DNA of 48,139 bases from Opitutaceae bacterium (GCA_027485815.1 JAIXQE010000188.1:1-48139); one strand, 5' to 3'; numbered from the stretch's first letter, positions 10,142 through 20,393 are shown. Made by a program: numbers and translations. The notes: generated from the sequence alone by a model not told the origin.

Positions 10142-12325
10142 TCAGAGCCCGCCGTCGCCGCTCTCGGGTTTCGAGGGGGAGAGGCGGTAGACCTCGAAGC
10201 GGTCGCTCGTGAACACGCGGGCGCCCACCGGGAGGGTGACGGCCGCCCCGTCGCGCAGGTGGCGGTCGATCAGGGCGTAACTGGGCGCGGCGGCGACGAT
10301 CCCGGCCTCGAGCGGCTGGCCGCGGTAGAAGAAGTTAGCCGCGAGGTTGGCGCGGATCCGGGCCTTGGTCGTGTCGAGGATGTAGTGCGGCCCCTCGAAC
10401 CACAGGCGGCGCTCCGCGAGGGCCGAGTAGTAGAAATGGACGCCCATCAGCGTCCGGTCGAGCGCACCCCAGTGGTCGCGGCGCATGTTCTCCGGGGTGA
10501 AGGCATTGGGGACGAGCACCGCGTCCGATTCCGTGTGCTGGCGGATCCAGAGCAACGCCTCGCGCAGGTCCCGCATCTCCGGGTCCGGACGGAGGTCGCT
10601 GGCCGTGCGGGCCCATTCGCCGAGGCCGGGCAGGTTGCGGCGCCACCAGAGGGAGCCCTGGAGGCCGACGGTGAGCAGTAGCGCGAGGGCGCCGGCGGCG
10701 AGCAGGCTCCGGGTGACCGCCGGTCGCTGCGTCCAGACGGGGCCCTGGCCGGCGCGCCAGACGGCGGCGCGGCGCCACGCGGCCACCAAAAACCCGGCGG
10801 TGAGCACCGAGAGCGGCAGCCGCATCATCAGGATCAGGTAGAGTTCACCGTAGCTGTTCAGCTCGAGCAGCAGGCCCATCGCGAGGCAGGCGACGAAGAA
10901 CGCGCCCAGCCAGCCGGCGAGGAGCGGATCCCGCCGCGTCCGGTCGGCACCCAGCAGGTAGGGCAGGGCCAGCAGCCGCACGCCGCAGGTCCCGGCGAAG
11001 ATGGCGATGGCGCAGAGGAGTTGCGCGGCCCAGCCGGCGGCGCGGCCGGGCAGCCAGGGTGCGAGGGCGGCGGTCAGGCCGGCCAGATTCTCCTTCCAGA
11101 AGCCCGTCAGCTGGAACACGTGGAACGGGCGCAGCCGGGCGTCCCCGCTGCGCCACGAGGCCATCGTCTCGAGGTAGACAACGCTGAAGGCGGCGAGGAG
11201 GACGAGGGCGCAGCAGACCGTTTCCCACGGCAGGCGGCGGGTGCGCAGCCAGCGCCAGCCAGCCCAGAGGCCCAGCGCGGCGAGCACCACCGGCACGAGG
11301 GTGCCCTTGGCGCCGGTGCCGCCCGCGGCGAGCAAGCCCACCCACGCGTAGCGGCGGAGGTCGCCCGTGGGCGCGCGGTGCCAGCGGTGCACCGCCAGCA
11401 GCAGGGCCCCGCAGTACACCATCCCGAGGAAGAACGTCGGACTGACGAACAGCCACCGCACGAACAGGCCGAGGAACAGCGGCTCGCCGTAGGAGGGGCG
11501 CAGGGAAACCTCGCTGACGAAGATCAGGAGCAATGCGGCCAGGATCCCGCCCCAGGGGGTGCGGGCGAGGCGCCGGCCGAGCAGGTAGGCCTGGGCCACC
11601 AGGGCGAGCCCGAGGGGGGCGTAAATCAGGCGGAGCAGCAGCGAGCCCAGCTCCAGGCTGGTGGTCCACGAGGCCGCCGCGGCGTGAACCATCATCAGGT
11701 AATGGTACTGGAGCGGCGTGCCGGCGAGGCTGGGGTCGTCGAGGGGCCAGGTGTGCTTGATGACCCCGGCGCGACTGATGAGGTAGACCCAGTCGTGGAA
11801 GATCGCGCGGGTGGGCAGGCCGTCGGCGAGGGGCGATTCGGCGTACATCTGGCTGGCCGCCATCACCACCGTGCCGAGGAAGGCGAGCGCGAGCGCCGCG
11901 GCGAGGCCCGCGTGGTGGCCCGCCAGCCGCAGCCGCAGGAGTGGCCGCCCGCGGCGCCGGCGCAGCAGCGCCGCCAACGCGAGCCACGCGAGGGGACTCC
12001 AGAGGTGGAGCTCGCGGAGCCCGGCGGCCGCGGCCCCGAGGAAACCGATCGCCTCCAGGACGAAGCCCGCGGGCAACGCCAGGGCCAGCAACCCGCTCCA
12101 GCCCACGGGCCGCCGCTCCGCCCAGGCCAGCACCACCGCTCCGGGCAGCAGCACGTAGGCCAGCAGGTACGCCGCGTAAGTCAGCACGCCGGCCCAGTCG
12201 TAGCCGTTACCCCGGACCAGCGCGAACAGGGCCGCCGCCAGCACCAGCCCCGCGGCGCGCCAGAGACCCTCGGGGGCCAGGCGGAGGCCCGGGATGGGCA
12301 CGAGCGAGCGCAGCAGTGGATTCAC
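10142..12325 (-). CDS. Polytopic membrane protein, GT-C glycosyltransferase-like
   Basis: About 727 residues with roughly a dozen hydrophobic segments through the first three quarters and a soluble C-terminal domain of about 170 residues (from LREALLWIRQHTESDAVLVPN). A large hydrophilic loop after the fourth or fifth segment contains ADGLPTRAIFHDWVYLI and DDPSLAGTPLQYHYLM; the acidic residues in such a first periplasmic loop are typical of GT-C enzymes that use polyprenyl-linked sugars, so a role in glycosylation of envelope polymers is plausible but not proven. The open frame begins at a TTG (12394); GTG 12325 (VNPLLRSL) is the more natural start, though neither has a clear ribosome site. 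It converges with rhaB (28 bases) and is divergent from ettA. Confidence 0.65.
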   Translation of the reverse strand: MNPLLRSLVPIPGLRLAPEGLWRAAGLVLAAALFALVRGNGYDWAGVLTYAAYLLAYVLLPGAVVLAWAERRPVGWSGLLALALPAGFVLEAIGFLGAAAAGLRELHLWSPLAWLALAALLRRRRGRPLLRLRLAGHHAGLAAALALAFLGTVVMAASQMYAESPLADGLPTRAIFHDWVYLISRAGVIKHTWPLDDPSLAGTPLQYHYLMMVHAAAASWTTSLELGSLLLRLIYAPLGLALVAQAYLLGRRLARTPWGGILAALLLIFVSEVSLRPSYGEPLFLGLFVRWLFVSPTFFLGMVYCGALLLAVHRWHRAPTGDLRRYAWVGLLAAGGTGAKGTLVPVVLAALGLWAGWRWLRTRRLPWETVCCALVLLAAFSVVYLETMASWRSGDARLRPFHVFQLTGFWKENLAGLTAALAPWLPGRAAGWAAQLLCAIAIFAGTCGVRLLALPYLLGADRTRRDPLLAGWLGAFFVACLAMGLLLELNSYGELYLILMMRLPLSVLTAGFLVAAWRRAAVWRAGQGPVWTQRPAVTRSLLAAGALALLLTVGLQGSLWWRRNLPGLGEWARTASDLRPDPEMRDLREALLWIRQHTESDAVLVPNAFTPENMRRDHWGALDRTLMGVHFYYSALAERRLWFEGPHYILDTTKARIRANLAANFFYRGQPLEAGIVAAAPSYALIDRHLRDGAAVTLPVGARVFTSDRFEVYRLSPSKPESGDGGL

Positions 12326-12453
12326 GGCGGAGGGGTAGTGGGCGGGGTGGCCCGGGGGGAAATGGAGGAAGGCCGCCCGCGCGGGCGCAGGCAACGCCCT
12401 TTTCCCGCGAGTTTCCGCTTCTCTTGCCCCCGGGCCCCCGGTAATCGCCCCTC

Positions 12454-14142
<1,689 letters not shown>

Positions 14143-14152
14143 GCGCGGGGGT

Positions 14153-14683
14153 TCAGGGCGTGGGCGGGAGCGGGAGCAGCTCGTCGTGCGAGAGCTGCCC
14201 GTCCCGGTTCGCGTCGAGGGCGCCGAGGCTGCGCGTCGCGTTGGCCAGCTCGGCCGCGGCAAGGATCCCGTCCTCGTTGGCGTCGAGCGCCAGCATCACC
14301 AGGTCCGCCGGGTGGGCGCGGCCGGAGGTCGGGCGGCCCTCTGCGCGGGCCGGGCCGGCGCCCGCGGGGCGGCCGGGACGCTGGTCCGCCGCCGGAGATC
14401 CGGCGCGGGCCGGGCGGCGGGGGCCGCCGCGGCCGGGATGGAGTTCCGCGGACGAGAGCGCGCCGTCGCCGTCGGTGTCGAGGCCGCCGAGGGTGATCGG
14501 CGCCTGACTCACTTCGGTGGCGGAGAGCGCACCGTCGCGGTCGAGGTCCATCACGCGCACCAGCGGGTGACCGCGGAAGGGCGGGGTGCCGCGTCCCGGC
14601 GCGGGACGGTCAGGCGCGGGGCTGGTCTGGGCGAGGGCGGCCGCCGCGAGCGGCGCGAGGAGGGCGAGGGAACGGAGGATCAT
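14153..14683 (-). CDS. Exported EF-hand calcium-binding protein
   Basis: 176 residues. Signal peptide (MILRSLALLAPLAAAALA, cleaved near AQT) then four canonical 12-residue EF-hand loops of form DxDxDG...E: residues 46-57, 69-80, 134-145 and 157-168, arranged as two pairs separated by a Pro/Arg/Gly-rich linker (about 81-125). All have Asp/Asn at positions 1, 3 and 5, Gly at 6 and Glu at 12, so calcium binding in the periplasm is a fair prediction. The gene follows the CpxA-like histidine kinase gene on the same strand after 176 bases, and that gap contains a pair of CpxR-like half-sites (see separate entry). This recalls the known association of small periplasmic proteins with envelope-stress systems; the specific role here is unknown. 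Confidence 0.85.
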   Translation of the reverse strand: MILRSLALLAPLAAAALAQTSPAPDRPAPGRGTPPFRGHPLVRVMDLDRDGALSATEVSQAPITLGGLDTDGDGALSSAELHPGRGGPRRPARAGSPAADQRPGRPAGAGPARAEGRPTSGRAHPADLVMLALDANEDGILAAAELANATRSLGALDANRDGQLSHDELLPLPPTP

Positions 14684-14810
14684 GTGGGCAGGTGCCCGGC
14701 GGACCGTCGCCGCCCTCCGGAGGGGAGGGCTGGGAAGCGGGGTCCGCGGGGGACGGGTTCCATTTAACCGCGGCCACGTTCAGCCCCGATGTGCCCCGCG
14801 CGGGAAAGTT

Positions 14811-14826
14811 GTAAGCCCCGCGTAAA
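14811..14826 (-). promoter_or_regulatory. CpxR/OmpR-type tandem half-sites upstream of the EF-hand gene
   Basis: On the plus strand GTAAG (14811-14815) and GTAAA (14822-14826) are 11 bases apart start to start, one helical turn; read on the coding strand this is TTTAC-N6-CTTAC. The CpxR box is GTAAA-N5/6-GTAAA, so this is a one-mismatch match. The site is about 130 bases upstream of the EF-hand ATG and just downstream of the CpxA-like kinase gene. The binding regulator is not encoded next to it. Confidence 0.4.
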
Positions 14827-14859
14827 GTTTCCGTGAACGTCCCGGGTCCACCCGCCGGC

Positions 14860-16425
14860 TCAGGCTGCGGCGAGCGTGAGTTCCGCGCGGAAGCCCCGCG
14901 GCGTGCGGTTGGCGAAGCGCACCTCGCCCCCGCACGCGGCGACGCTGGCGCGCACGATCGCGAGGCCGAGCCCGACGCCGCCGCCCTCCCGCGTGCGGGC
15001 CAGCTCGGGCCGGAAGAACGGCTCCCCCAGGCGGTCGAGGTCCGCCGCGGGCACGCCCGGACCCTCGTCCTCGACCGCGAGGGTGACCCGCCCCGCGCCC
15101 GCCGTCCCCGAGAGCGTGATCGCGGTCCCCGCCCCGCCGTAGCGCGCGGCGTTGCGCACCAGGTTGCCCAGGGTGCGGCGCAGCAGGTCGGCGTCCGCGG
15201 CCACGCGCAGGTCCGGCGGGAACGCGAGGTGGACCGGATGGCCGGGCGCCTCGCGGGCCGCGACCTCGCGGGCGAGGGGCTCGACGGCCACGGGGCCGAG
15301 CGTGACCGTGCGCGGCTGCAGCCCGGCCTTGGTGAAGGCGAGCAGCTCGTTCACCAGCGTGCTGATCTGCTGCACCTCCTCGCGCACGTCGCCGACGGTG
15401 TCGCGCAGGCCCGCGGGTGCCTGGTCGGCGAGGATGCCGGTGGCGAGCTGGAGGCGGGCGAGCGGGGAACAAAGCTCGTGGGCGACGTCGCCGAGGAAGC
15501 GTTTCTGGCCGTGCTGTTGGGCCTCGAGCCGCGCGGCCATCCGGTTGACGGATTCCCCGAGGTGCCCGAGCTCGTCGCGGCGGCGCGTGTCGACGCGGGT
15601 GTCGAGCCGGCCCTCGGCGATCCGGCCGGTGGCGGCGGTGAGGTCGCGCACCGAGCGGGTGATGCCGCGCACGAGCGGCAGCCAGAACAGGATGGAGAGC
15701 GCGAGGACCGCGCCCGCGCCCAAGAGCCAGGACTGGAGGCCGATCAGGTGCAGGAGGCCCGGGAGGGTGTCGAGGCGGGCGAGCAGGATCGCGAACGGCG
15801 GCCGCCCGGGGCGTTCGCGGTCGGCCGGCGCGAAGTTCACGCGCAGCCCCACCCAGAACGCGGACGGGTCCGCGGTGCGGGCGATGAAGCGGAAGGGGCG
15901 GAGCTCGGCCGCGAGGAAGGGCGGGCCTTCGCCGCGGAACGGACCCTCGCCCTCCGGCCGCGGGCGCGGGGCGGGGCGGACCTCCGCGGGCTCGCCGGCG
16001 CCGGCGCGGGCGGCGGGTTCCGCGCCCTCGGGCCGTTCGCCGCGTTCGCGCGGGCGCCCGCCGAAAAACGGCCGGGGCAGGCTGCGGAACTCGAGGCGCT
16101 CCCGCAGCACGGGCGGCAGCGGCGTGCGGTGGCCCGCGAGGGCGAGCTCGCCCGGGCCGTGGAGCGAGAACTGCGCGCCGTAGGCCTCGCCGAACCGCGC
16201 GAGCACGGCGTCGCGGGCGGGGCCGGGCGCGGCGGCCGCGGCCTCGCCCGCGATCACGTTGAACAGCGCCTGCACCCGGTCCCCGCTGGGCCCGGCCACG
16301 AGCGCGCTCCAGCCCACGCCGCCCTGCGTGACGAAGAAGCCGGCCCCGAGGATCGCGAGCAGCAGCAGGTTCGCGGCGAGCCAGAGCGAGACCTTGAGCG
16401 AGAGGGGATAGGTGACCTTGGGCAC
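14860..16425 (-). CDS. Sensor histidine kinase, CpxA-like
   Basis: 521 residues. TM1 about 11-33, periplasmic sensor region 34-222, TM2 about 224-250, HAMP domain 251-303, HisKA domain with H-box FLGDVAHELCSPLARLQLA (phospho-acceptor His-316), HATPase with N-box NLVRNAARYG (421-430), G1 DEGPGVP and G2 GVGLGLAIV (483-491). The H-box variant HELxSPLxRLQ and HAMP spacing resemble CpxA, which senses envelope stress. The sensor region has an unusual Arg/Glu/Pro/Gly-rich stretch at about 122-168, probably disordered. Start codon GTG 16425. No response regulator gene adjoins it on either side; the gene downstream on the same strand encodes the EF-hand protein. The kinase call is certain, the signal is not. 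Confidence 0.92.
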   Translation of the reverse strand: MPKVTYPLSLKVSLWLAANLLLLAILGAGFFVTQGGVGWSALVAGPSGDRVQALFNVIAGEAAAAAPGPARDAVLARFGEAYGAQFSLHGPGELALAGHRTPLPPVLRERLEFRSLPRPFFGGRPRERGERPEGAEPAARAGAGEPAEVRPAPRPRPEGEGPFRGEGPPFLAAELRPFRFIARTADPSAFWVGLRVNFAPADRERPGRPPFAILLARLDTLPGLLHLIGLQSWLLGAGAVLALSILFWLPLVRGITRSVRDLTAATGRIAEGRLDTRVDTRRRDELGHLGESVNRMAARLEAQQHGQKRFLGDVAHELCSPLARLQLATGILADQAPAGLRDTVGDVREEVQQISTLVNELLAFTKAGLQPRTVTLGPVAVEPLAREVAAREAPGHPVHLAFPPDLRVAADADLLRRTLGNLVRNAARYGGAGTAITLSGTAGAGRVTLAVEDEGPGVPAADLDRLGEPFFRPELARTREGGGVGLGLAIVRASVAACGGEVRFANRTPRGFRAELTLAAA

Positions 16426-16742
16426 GGGAAAGGCGGGGACGCGGCGGCGGCGGAAGAGTTAACCCCCGCGGCCGCCGCGGCGAACCGTTTTCCCCGGACG
16501 TCATGGATTCCGCGAGGCCCGTCTCCGGCCCCGCCCGATACCGCGCGCGGCCCCGGGCCGGTATAACCACAGGATGAATTCGCCCCTCCCTGTTGCGCCG
16601 GTGGCCCCGTCACCCGGCGCGCGCGAGGACCCGGATTCCGCCGGCCTCCGGGAGGCCGGCTTCCTGGCCCTCTCCGCGGATTTCCTCCGGATCCCCGCGT
16701 TCGTGTCCCCGCTCTTCCCCTCCACCAACCTAGGCCCTGCCC
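16426..16742. other. 317-base divergent intergenic region with a hairpin
   Basis: This gap separates the histidine kinase (-) and a small unknown gene (+). It contains a hairpin GCCGGCCTCC / GGAGGCCGGC (16640-16649 and 16651-16660, effectively a 9-bp stem with a 3-base loop), a TATAAC hexamer at 16562-16567 that could be a -10 element without a convincing -35, and a GGCCCCGGGCC-type palindrome near 16549. A 64-codon open frame (16574-16768) runs through it into the next gene in another frame; its Pro/Ser composition gives no sign of being a protein. I see no RNA gene. Confidence 0.35.
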
Positions 16743-17285
16743 ATGAGCTCCCTCCTGTCCTCTCCTGAACCCGTCCGCCTTCCCGTCCTGCCGGCCCCCG
16801 TGGCCGATCCGGGCTACCTCAAGGTCGTGGTCGCCTTCGACGACCAGGCCGCCTACCGCCGCGCGCTCAAGCTGTGCGTGCGCGTCTGCAGCGAGCTTGA
16901 GGAGGGGCTCCGGGTGCAGCCGCTCCCGTGGACGCCCGACTACCTCGGCCGCTCCGACTGGCCGCCGCTGAGCCCGCGCCAGGCCGCCGAGGCCGACATC
17001 GTGGTGGTCGCCGCGTCGGAGCCGGAGGAGGTGCCCGCGGTGGTCCTCGCCTGGGTCGAGCAATGCTGCGCCCATCCGCGCACCGCCGCGGGGCTGCTGG
17101 TGGCGCTGCTCGGGGACAGCGGCGACGACGACTCGAACTCGTTCCTCGCCGAGGCGCTGCGCGCGATCGCGGCCCGGACGCACTTCGCCTACCTGGCGCC
17201 CGAGCACCTCGGCGAACTGCCGGTCGGCCGGGACCTCGCGCCGCGGACCCCCCGCACGTCGCCCCGCCGCGCGGCGGGCGGCTGA
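16743..17285 (+). CDS. Conserved-looking small cytoplasmic protein of unknown function
   Basis: 180 residues, no signal peptide or membrane segment. Residues about 25-155 form a recognisable alternating beta/alpha pattern: YLKVVVAFDDQAAYRRALKLC, then a helix, EADIVVVAAS, VVLAWVEQCC, GLLVALLGDS, then a helical ALRAIAARTHF. The organisation recalls a receiver-like or Rossmann-like alpha/beta fold, and I associate similar 'FDD...A..R' small proteins with Opitutaceae genomes, but I cannot name a family and no catalytic motif stands out. The last 20 residues are a basic/Pro-rich tail. The ATG at 16743 lacks a Shine-Dalgarno sequence. The HAD phosphatase gene follows 57 bases later on the same strand and may be co-transcribed. 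Confidence 0.7.
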   Translation: MSSLLSSPEPVRLPVLPAPVADPGYLKVVVAFDDQAAYRRALKLCVRVCSELEEGLRVQPLPWTPDYLGRSDWPPLSPRQAAEADIVVVAASEPEEVPAVVLAWVEQCCAHPRTAAGLLVALLGDSGDDDSNSFLAEALRAIAARTHFAYLAPEHLGELPVGRDLAPRTPRTSPRRAAGG

Positions 17286-17342
17286 CGCGCGGCCGCTTTC
17301 GCTTTGCCTCGCGGGGGCCGCGGACGCAGCGTCCCGGCCCCT

Positions 17343-17963
17343 ATGCTGCTGGAACTGCCGCCGGGTGAATTCGCCGGCTACATCTTCGATCTCGACGGGA
17401 CCCTCGTGGACACGATGCCCCTGCACTTCCGCGCGTGGGCGGCCGCGATGCGGGAGGCGGGGCTGCGCGAGGCCCTCGACGAGAACCTGTTCTACGCCCT
17501 CGGCGGCGTCCCGACGCGCAAGGTGGCCGAGCTGTTCGCGGCGCACTACCGGCTCACGATCGATCCGGACGCGGTCTTCCACCGGAAGGAGTCCCTGTTC
17601 CTCGAGCTGCAGGCCGAGGTCCGCGTCATCGAGCCCGTCGCGGCCATCGCCCGGCGCGCGGCGGCCGCCCTTCCGGTGGCCATCGCCTCCGGCGGTCCGC
17701 GGCCGATCGTGGAGCGCTCCCTCGAGATCACCGGCCTCGCGCCGCTCTTTCCCGTGGTGGTGACGGCGGATGACGTCATCCACGGCAAGCCGTCGCCGGA
17801 CATGTTCCTGCTGGCCGCCTCGCGGATGGGCGTCGCGCCGGCTGACTGCCTGGTCTTCGAGGATGCCGAGCCGGGGATCCGCGCGGCGGAGGCGGCCGGG
17901 ATGCGCTGGGTGCGCGTGCCGAGCCGGCCCGCGGCGCCATCGGCTTCCGGGGCTGGCCGCTGA
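17343..17963 (+). CDS. HAD-superfamily hydrolase, beta-phosphoglucomutase / YqaB-like phosphatase
   Basis: 206 residues. All four HAD motifs are present: I, DLDGTLVDT (Asp-16 nucleophile, Asp-18 acid/base); II, IASGG (Ser about 121); III, the Lys of HGKPSPDMF; IV, VFEDAEPGIRAAEAAGM. The cap segment beginning MPLHFRAWAAAM is the small helical subclass I cap of beta-phosphoglucomutase-like enzymes, and the overall pattern (TADDVIHGKPSPDMFLLAASRMG in pieces) most resembles YqaB, a fructose-1-phosphatase. It therefore acts on a small phosphorylated sugar; the exact substrate is uncertain. The frame opens at a TTG 13 codons earlier, but ATG 17343 fits better. Converges with the cytochrome c gene (13 bases). 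Confidence 0.88.
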   Translation: MLLELPPGEFAGYIFDLDGTLVDTMPLHFRAWAAAMREAGLREALDENLFYALGGVPTRKVAELFAAHYRLTIDPDAVFHRKESLFLELQAEVRVIEPVAAIARRAAAALPVAIASGGPRPIVERSLEITGLAPLFPVVVTADDVIHGKPSPDMFLLAASRMGVAPADCLVFEDAEPGIRAAEAAGMRWVRVPSRPAAPSASGAGR

Positions 17964-17976
17964 CCGGCGGGTGAGC

Positions 17977-19827
17977 TCAGGGCGCGGGCTGCCCGAACGC
18001 GGAGCGCAGGTAGGCCAGCACGGCCTGCCGCTGCAGCGGGGACAGGATCGCGCCGAAGGCCGGCATCGCCCGCGCCTCGTTGCCCTGCTCGATGAGGCGA
18101 AGGAGGTCGGCGTCCGGCTTCGCCAGGCGCGTCCGATCCTCGACGAAGTTGGCCGCCCCGCCCGGGATCCCCCGGCCGTCCGGCTGGTGGCACCCCGCGC
18201 AGTAGAGCCGGTAAACCTCCGCCCCGGCCGCGAGGAGGGCGCCCGGCGCGCGCAGGTCCGCCGCGCTTTCCCGCCCGCCGCGCGTGCCCTCGCCCGGGGC
18301 CGCGAGTCGGGTCGTGCCGCCCGTGGTGCCCCGCCCGTCGCGCCGGCGGTTCAGGGTGTAGTAGGCGAGCGGGTTGCCCAGCGGTTCACCCCGGGCCGCG
18401 CGCAGTTCCGGGAGGGAAAGCTCGTAGACGAAGCCGGGCTCGAGTTCCCGCGGGATGAGTTCCACGGACCGCCCGTCCGCCGCCGGGCGCAGCGCCGCGA
18501 GCGCGACCGGCGTCTCGTCGACGCGGGGCGACCCGTAGCGCGCGTGGTAGAGATAACGGAAGCGGCGCAGGGGGAAACGGGCGGGATCCGCGAGGTGCGC
18601 GGGATCGGCCGGCTGGGTGAACGTGAGCCGGAAACCCTCGTCCGTCAGCCGCCACGAGCGCAGCTCGAACGCCGCCTCGCCGTCCCAGCGCACCCGCTGC
18701 AGCCCGTCTTCCCCCGCGCCCCAGCCCGCGGTGGCCCCGAGGTAGAGCGCGCCGTCGGGCCCGAAGGCCGCCCGCGTCGCCCCGGCCTTGAGCCGCGCGC
18801 CGCGCACGTGCGGCGGGGCGTCGTTCCGCCCGAGGAAGGGAAAGCACGCGCCCTGCCAGGTCCCGGCCACGTCCTCGAGCTCCGCGCGCACCACCAGCCG
18901 GCTGTAATCGCCCACGAAGACCTGGCCCGCGAAGGGGCCGAAGGCGCCGCCCGTGGTGTCCCACACGGGTTGCCCCGGCGACTGCCCCATCGGCCCGTGG
19001 GGAAACACGACCGCGGGCGTCTTCAGCCGGCGCCACAGGACCTCGAGGCTCAGCGCCGCCGGATCGTGGCCGGGTTCCCACTTGAGGCCGGAGGGGTGCC
19101 CGTGGAAATCCCCGGCCGCCACGTGCAGCAGCCCGGTCGACGGCTTGTAGTCGCCCTGGTTGTCGGTGGCGAACAGCGCGCCCTCCGGACTGAGGCCGAG
19201 CCCGTTGGCCTGGCGGAACCCGCTCGCGAACGGCTCCGTGCGCCCCTCGGGTGTCATCCGCAGCATCCAGCCCCGCCAGGGCGTTTCCGAGCGGTGGCCC
19301 GAAAACTCGAGGACGTCGCTCAGGCTGCGCTGGCCGCGCACCGGCAGCCGCGGGTACGCCGCCTTCTGCTCCGGGCCGCTGGAAACGGTGGACTCGAGGG
19401 AAGGGGCCCCGAAGAAGGCGCCCGTGGGGTCGCGCGCGAGACCGAAGAAAAACGAGTGATAGTTGGGCGAGAGGCCCCAGTCGCCACCGATCACGCGGAA
19501 CGTCTCCGCCGCGCCGTCGCCGTCGAGGTCCTCGGCGCGCAGGATCTCCGGGCGGTGCGCGACGTGGATCCTCCGGGCGGAGTCGGCGATCAGCCCCGTG
19601 GGCTCGTCGAGCCCGGCGGCGAAGCGCCGCCACGCCCCGTCGCTCGCGCGGAGCCACACCTCGCCGTCGCGGGTGGCGATCACGAGTTCGCCGGCCGGCG
19701 TGAAGGTGAGGGCGGCGATCGCGGGACGGAGGCCCGGGGGCGGCGCGACGTCCTCGATCACGTAGCCGGCGGGCGCCGCCGCGGGGAGCGCGAGCGCCAG
19801 CCCGAGCGCGAGTCGGTGCCGGCTCAC
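17977..19827 (-). CDS. Secreted beta-propeller dehydrogenase-like protein with C-terminal cytochrome c domain
   Basis: 616 residues. Signal peptide (SRHRLALGLALALPAAAPA), then a PQQ/glucose-dehydrogenase-like six-bladed propeller region to about residue 400 (ALTFTPAGELVIATRDGEVW, ATDNQGDYKPSTGLLHV, FVGDYSRLVVRAEL, AAFGPDGALYLGATAGWG), a beta linker, and a class I cytochrome c domain with heme motif CAGCH (543-547) and a likely Met ligand in AMPAFG (about 588). This architecture is common in Verrucomicrobia/Planctomycetes, where the oxidised substrate is generally unknown. GTG 19827 overlaps the upstream stop in GTGA, and the preceding part of the open frame (to 20481) is a shadow of the neighbouring gene. 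Co-transcribed with 19824-20393. Confidence 0.87.
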   Translation of the reverse strand: MSRHRLALGLALALPAAAPAGYVIEDVAPPPGLRPAIAALTFTPAGELVIATRDGEVWLRASDGAWRRFAAGLDEPTGLIADSARRIHVAHRPEILRAEDLDGDGAAETFRVIGGDWGLSPNYHSFFFGLARDPTGAFFGAPSLESTVSSGPEQKAAYPRLPVRGQRSLSDVLEFSGHRSETPWRGWMLRMTPEGRTEPFASGFRQANGLGLSPEGALFATDNQGDYKPSTGLLHVAAGDFHGHPSGLKWEPGHDPAALSLEVLWRRLKTPAVVFPHGPMGQSPGQPVWDTTGGAFGPFAGQVFVGDYSRLVVRAELEDVAGTWQGACFPFLGRNDAPPHVRGARLKAGATRAAFGPDGALYLGATAGWGAGEDGLQRVRWDGEAAFELRSWRLTDEGFRLTFTQPADPAHLADPARFPLRRFRYLYHARYGSPRVDETPVALAALRPAADGRSVELIPRELEPGFVYELSLPELRAARGEPLGNPLAYYTLNRRRDGRGTTGGTTRLAAPGEGTRGGRESAADLRAPGALLAAGAEVYRLYCAGCHQPDGRGIPGGAANFVEDRTRLAKPDADLLRLIEQGNEARAMPAFGAILSPLQRQAVLAYLRSAFGQPAP

Positions 19828-20393
19828 GGCGCGCCCTCCCAGGATACCTCGAGGACGAGCGCGCCGGCGGCGTCGCGGTCCAGCGCGGCCGGCGGGCGGC
19901 CCTCGGTGACGTGCCACCAGCGGGCGTCGCCGCCGCCCGCCGGCACGAAGCGGCGCACCAGCCCGCGGCCGTCCGGCCGGGCCGAGACCTCCTCCCGGAC
20001 GGGCACCCCGTCGAGCGTGTAGCGGAACTCGATGGCGGCGGGCCGCAGGGTGTACCCCGTGAAGCTGAACGCGGGGGCGGGTGCGGGCTGGCCGCGGCGG
20101 AGTGGCGCCGGTCCGTCCTCGCGGTGGACGACCGGACCGAGCAGCCGGGCGGCGGCGATGAACTTGCCCGGACCCGGCCGCGCGGGCGCGAGGTCCAGGA
20201 AGCCGCCGGTCCAGACGTAACGCACGCCACCCCGGGCCGGGTCGTAGCAGAAGTTCACGCCGCCGGGCAGGCCCACCGCGAAGCTGCCGGGCGTCGCGCC
20301 CTCCGGGAGGAGCACGCGCTCCACCCGCACCTCGGCCCGGAGGGCGGGCACGAGCAGCGCGAGCAGCAGGACGAGGGGGGCGCGGGAGAGCAT
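19824..20393 (-). CDS. Secreted beta-rich protein partnered with a cytochrome c dehydrogenase
   Basis: 189 residues. Clear signal peptide (MLSRAPLVLLLALLVPALRA). The mature part has GGVNFCYDPARGGVRYVWTGGFLD, KFIAAARLLGPVV, FTGYTLRPAAIEFRYTLDGVPVREEV in short beta-type blocks. In related PVC proteins this module is often found as the segment between a propeller and a cytochrome c domain; here it is a separate gene overlapping the propeller/cytochrome gene by four bases. It probably forms a periplasmic complex with that protein; no enzymatic motif is visible. ATG 20393 was chosen because it starts the signal peptide; the longer frame to 21239 is antisense to the Gfo/Idh gene. Divergent from that gene by 102 bases. 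Confidence 0.72.
   Translation of the reverse strand: MLSRAPLVLLLALLVPALRAEVRVERVLLPEGATPGSFAVGLPGGVNFCYDPARGGVRYVWTGGFLDLAPARPGPGKFIAAARLLGPVVHREDGPAPLRRGQPAPAPAFSFTGYTLRPAAIEFRYTLDGVPVREEVSARPDGRGLVRRFVPAGGGDARWWHVTEGRPPAALDRDAAGALVLEVSWEGAP

Noticed and set aside
14780-16570. Long overlapping open frames on both strands across the histidine kinase gene
   Set aside because: They are out-of-frame or antisense shadows; only the 521-residue frame carries kinase motifs in order.
16574-16768. 64-codon open frame before the unknown gene at 16743
   Set aside because: No ribosome site, Pro/Ser-rich composition, and overlap with a better supported gene; likely chance.
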